From Kocuria sp. cx-455 (GTDB lineage Bacteria > Actinomycetota > Actinomycetes > Actinomycetales > Micrococcaceae): DNA of 64,000 nt. Both the position numbers and the translations under genes were made by a program. This document shows, piece by piece, positions 62,916 to 64,000 of this stretch. The stretch is taken from contig NZ_JACXBS010000001.1 of NCBI RefSeq assembly GCF_014698015.1, positions 1-64,000 on the forward strand. Direction: 5' to 3'. Under the pieces are notes generated by a model. It saw only the letters and a program-made list of their open reading frames with translations, made no database searches and was not told the DNA's origin. Position 1 is the stretch's first letter. Each line of letters begins with the position of its first letter.

Positions 62916-64000
62916 ATGGAGAGATCCGGCGCGCGTTCCAGCGCCATCATGGCGTCCGGAACCCTGGTCTCCCGGGTTCTCGGTTTCGCCAAGGCCTTGC
63001 TGATCACGGTGGCCATCGGCTCGCTGACCACCATGGCGGACGTCTTCGAACTCGCCAACAACCTGCCCAACCTGATCTACGTACTGATCGCCGGCGGCGT
63101 GTTCAATGCCGTGCTGGTTCCGCAGATCATCAAGGCCTCCAAGAACCCGGATGCGGGCGCGGACTACATTTCCCGACTGATCACCCTGGCCGTGCTCGCA
63201 CTGCTCGGTGTCACGGCGGTGGTGCTCGCGTGTGCGATCCCGATCATCCGCATCATGGGCCCCGGGTGGTCCGAGGGCCAGCTGGCCATGGCCATGACAT
63301 TCGCCCTGCTCACCTTCCCCCAAATTTTCTTCTACGGCCTCTACACCGTGGTGGGTCAGGTGCTCAACGCCAAGGGTGCCTTCGGTGCGTACATGTGGGC
63401 GCCGGTGTTGAACAACATCATTGCAATTGCCGGCCTGTTGGTGTTCATTTACCAGTTCGGTCCGTTCGCGCGCACACACCACACCCTGGAGAATTGGACC
63501 GCGGCCCAGACGTTCTGGCTCGTGGGAATGTCCACGGTGGGCGTGATCGCTCAGGCGCTCATTCTCTTCTGGCCGCTCAAGCGCCTGGGCCTGGGGCTGC
63601 GCCCCAAGTTCGGCTGGCGCGGCATTGGTCTGTCCACCGCCGCCAAGCTGGGCGGGTGGACACTGGCCACCGGCATCATTGCCAACCTCGCGTTCCTGGC
63701 CCTGACCCGTACCGCCGCGATCCCCACCGGCGCCCGTGACGTGGGCCCGCCCGGCGGGGTCCCGGAACAGATCGCCGGTGTCACCGCGCTCAACCAGGCC
63801 TCTCTGCTCTACTCACTGCCCCACGGGGTGATCGGCCTGTCCATCGCCACGGTCCTGTTCAACCGCATGGCCGCCGCCGCGGACGCCAAGGACCGCGACA
63901 GCCTGGTCTCCTCGTTGTCCTCCAGCATGCGCATCACGAGCGTGGCCACGGTCTTCTGCATGGTCGCGCTCATCGTGTACGCGGGCCCGCTCGGCATGAT
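62916..64000 (+). CDS. murJ: Lipid II flippase MurJ, cut by the window end
   Basis: At least 361 residues of a MATE/MOP-type protein with many TM helices. Signature parts: IMASGTLVSRVLGFAKALLI, DVFELANNLPNLIYVLIAGG, then VFNAVLVPQIIKA and TFPQIFFYGLYTVVGQVLNA. It flips lipid II across the membrane for peptidoglycan synthesis. The ATG at 62916 follows AGGAAGG. Actinobacterial MurJ proteins often carry a C-terminal pseudokinase-like extension, which would be outside this window. Confidence 0.93.
   Translation, partial: MERSGARSSAIMASGTLVSRVLGFAKALLITVAIGSLTTMADVFELANNLPNLIYVLIAGGVFNAVLVPQIIKASKNPDAGADYISRLITLAVLALLGVTAVVLACAIPIIRIMGPGWSEGQLAMAMTFALLTFPQIFFYGLYTVVGQVLNAKGAFGAYMWAPVLNNIIAIAGLLVFIYQFGPFARTHHTLENWTAAQTFWLVGMSTVGVIAQALILFWPLKRLGLGLRPKFGWRGIGLSTAAKLGGWTLATGIIANLAFLALTRTAAIPTGARDVGPPGGVPEQIAGVTALNQASLLYSLPHGVIGLSIATVLFNRMAAAADAKDRDSLVSSLSSSMRITSVATVFCMVALIVYAGPLGM

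Overview
The window is GC-rich, densely coded DNA from an actinobacterium, most likely a member of the Micrococcaceae related to Kocuria or Arthrobacter. This rests on codon bias, frequent GTG starts, gene order and protein character; no rRNA or database match was available. The right third carries rpsF-ssb-rpsR-rplI, dnaB, a CCA-adding enzyme, a Nudix hydrolase and murJ. In many actinobacteria this block lies a short distance to one side of oriC, so the window is probably origin-proximal.

Layout. 1-0.24 kb: tail of an IS3-type transposase. 0.24-3.1 kb: MFS transporter, spermidine-synthase-like protein, Tudor-like DUF2945 protein. 3.3-14.8 kb: a glycine betaine catabolic region with a FAD monooxygenase, BCCT carrier, Rieske demethylase, ferredoxin reductase, Rieske ferredoxin, IclR regulator, PurU, a dimethylglycine/sarcosine dehydrogenase and a GntR regulator. 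15.3-19.1 kb: a lipoprotein penicillin-binding protein facing a LysR regulator that is translationally coupled to a class-A beta-lactamase-like protein. 19.2-21.7 kb: EVE-like protein, nucleotide-sugar-type epimerase, ohrR/ohr. 21.8-27.2 kb: small membrane proteins, DUF805 protein, LTA-synthase-like sulfatase, RecQ. 27.2-31.7 kb: a four-gene operon of response regulator, HEAT-repeat protein, processive glycosyltransferase and CHASE3 histidine kinase. 32-35.1 kb: ThrE-like exporter, FemABX-like transferase, DUF3995 protein.

35.4-50.0 kb is an accessory stretch: dps, a CocE-type peptidase with a POT peptide carrier, a drug-efflux MFS gene with a frameshift facing a MarR regulator, a PepSY lipoprotein with a frameshift, an APC permease facing threonine aldolase, then debris (an internally deleted aldehyde dehydrogenase, a ruined spermidine-synthase paralogue, an EVE-like fragment, an epimerase fragment) interrupted by an intact CynX/NimT-like MFS gene and its divergent AraC regulator. 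The debris consists of diverged second copies of genes that are intact at 1.8 and 19.2-20.4 kb.

50.05-64 kb is conserved core: dnaB carrying a 347-residue intein with a decayed endonuclease, two coupled CNNM/CBS proteins, a cluster of DnaA-box-like 9-mers, the ribosomal protein/SSB operon with a strong terminator, envelope proteins, a GT87-like mannosyltransferase, CCA transferase, Nudix hydrolase and a murJ gene cut by the window end.

How the genes work together. Betaine taken up by the BCCT carrier would be demethylated by the Rieske system to dimethylglycine. The FAD/folate enzyme would then oxidise dimethylglycine and pass one-carbon units to tetrahydrofolate, and PurU would recycle formyl-tetrahydrofolate. 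Two candidate operators (GCGTATTACG copies for the IclR protein, AT-rich direct repeats for the GntR protein) fit this reading. No tRNA, rRNA or CRISPR was recognised.
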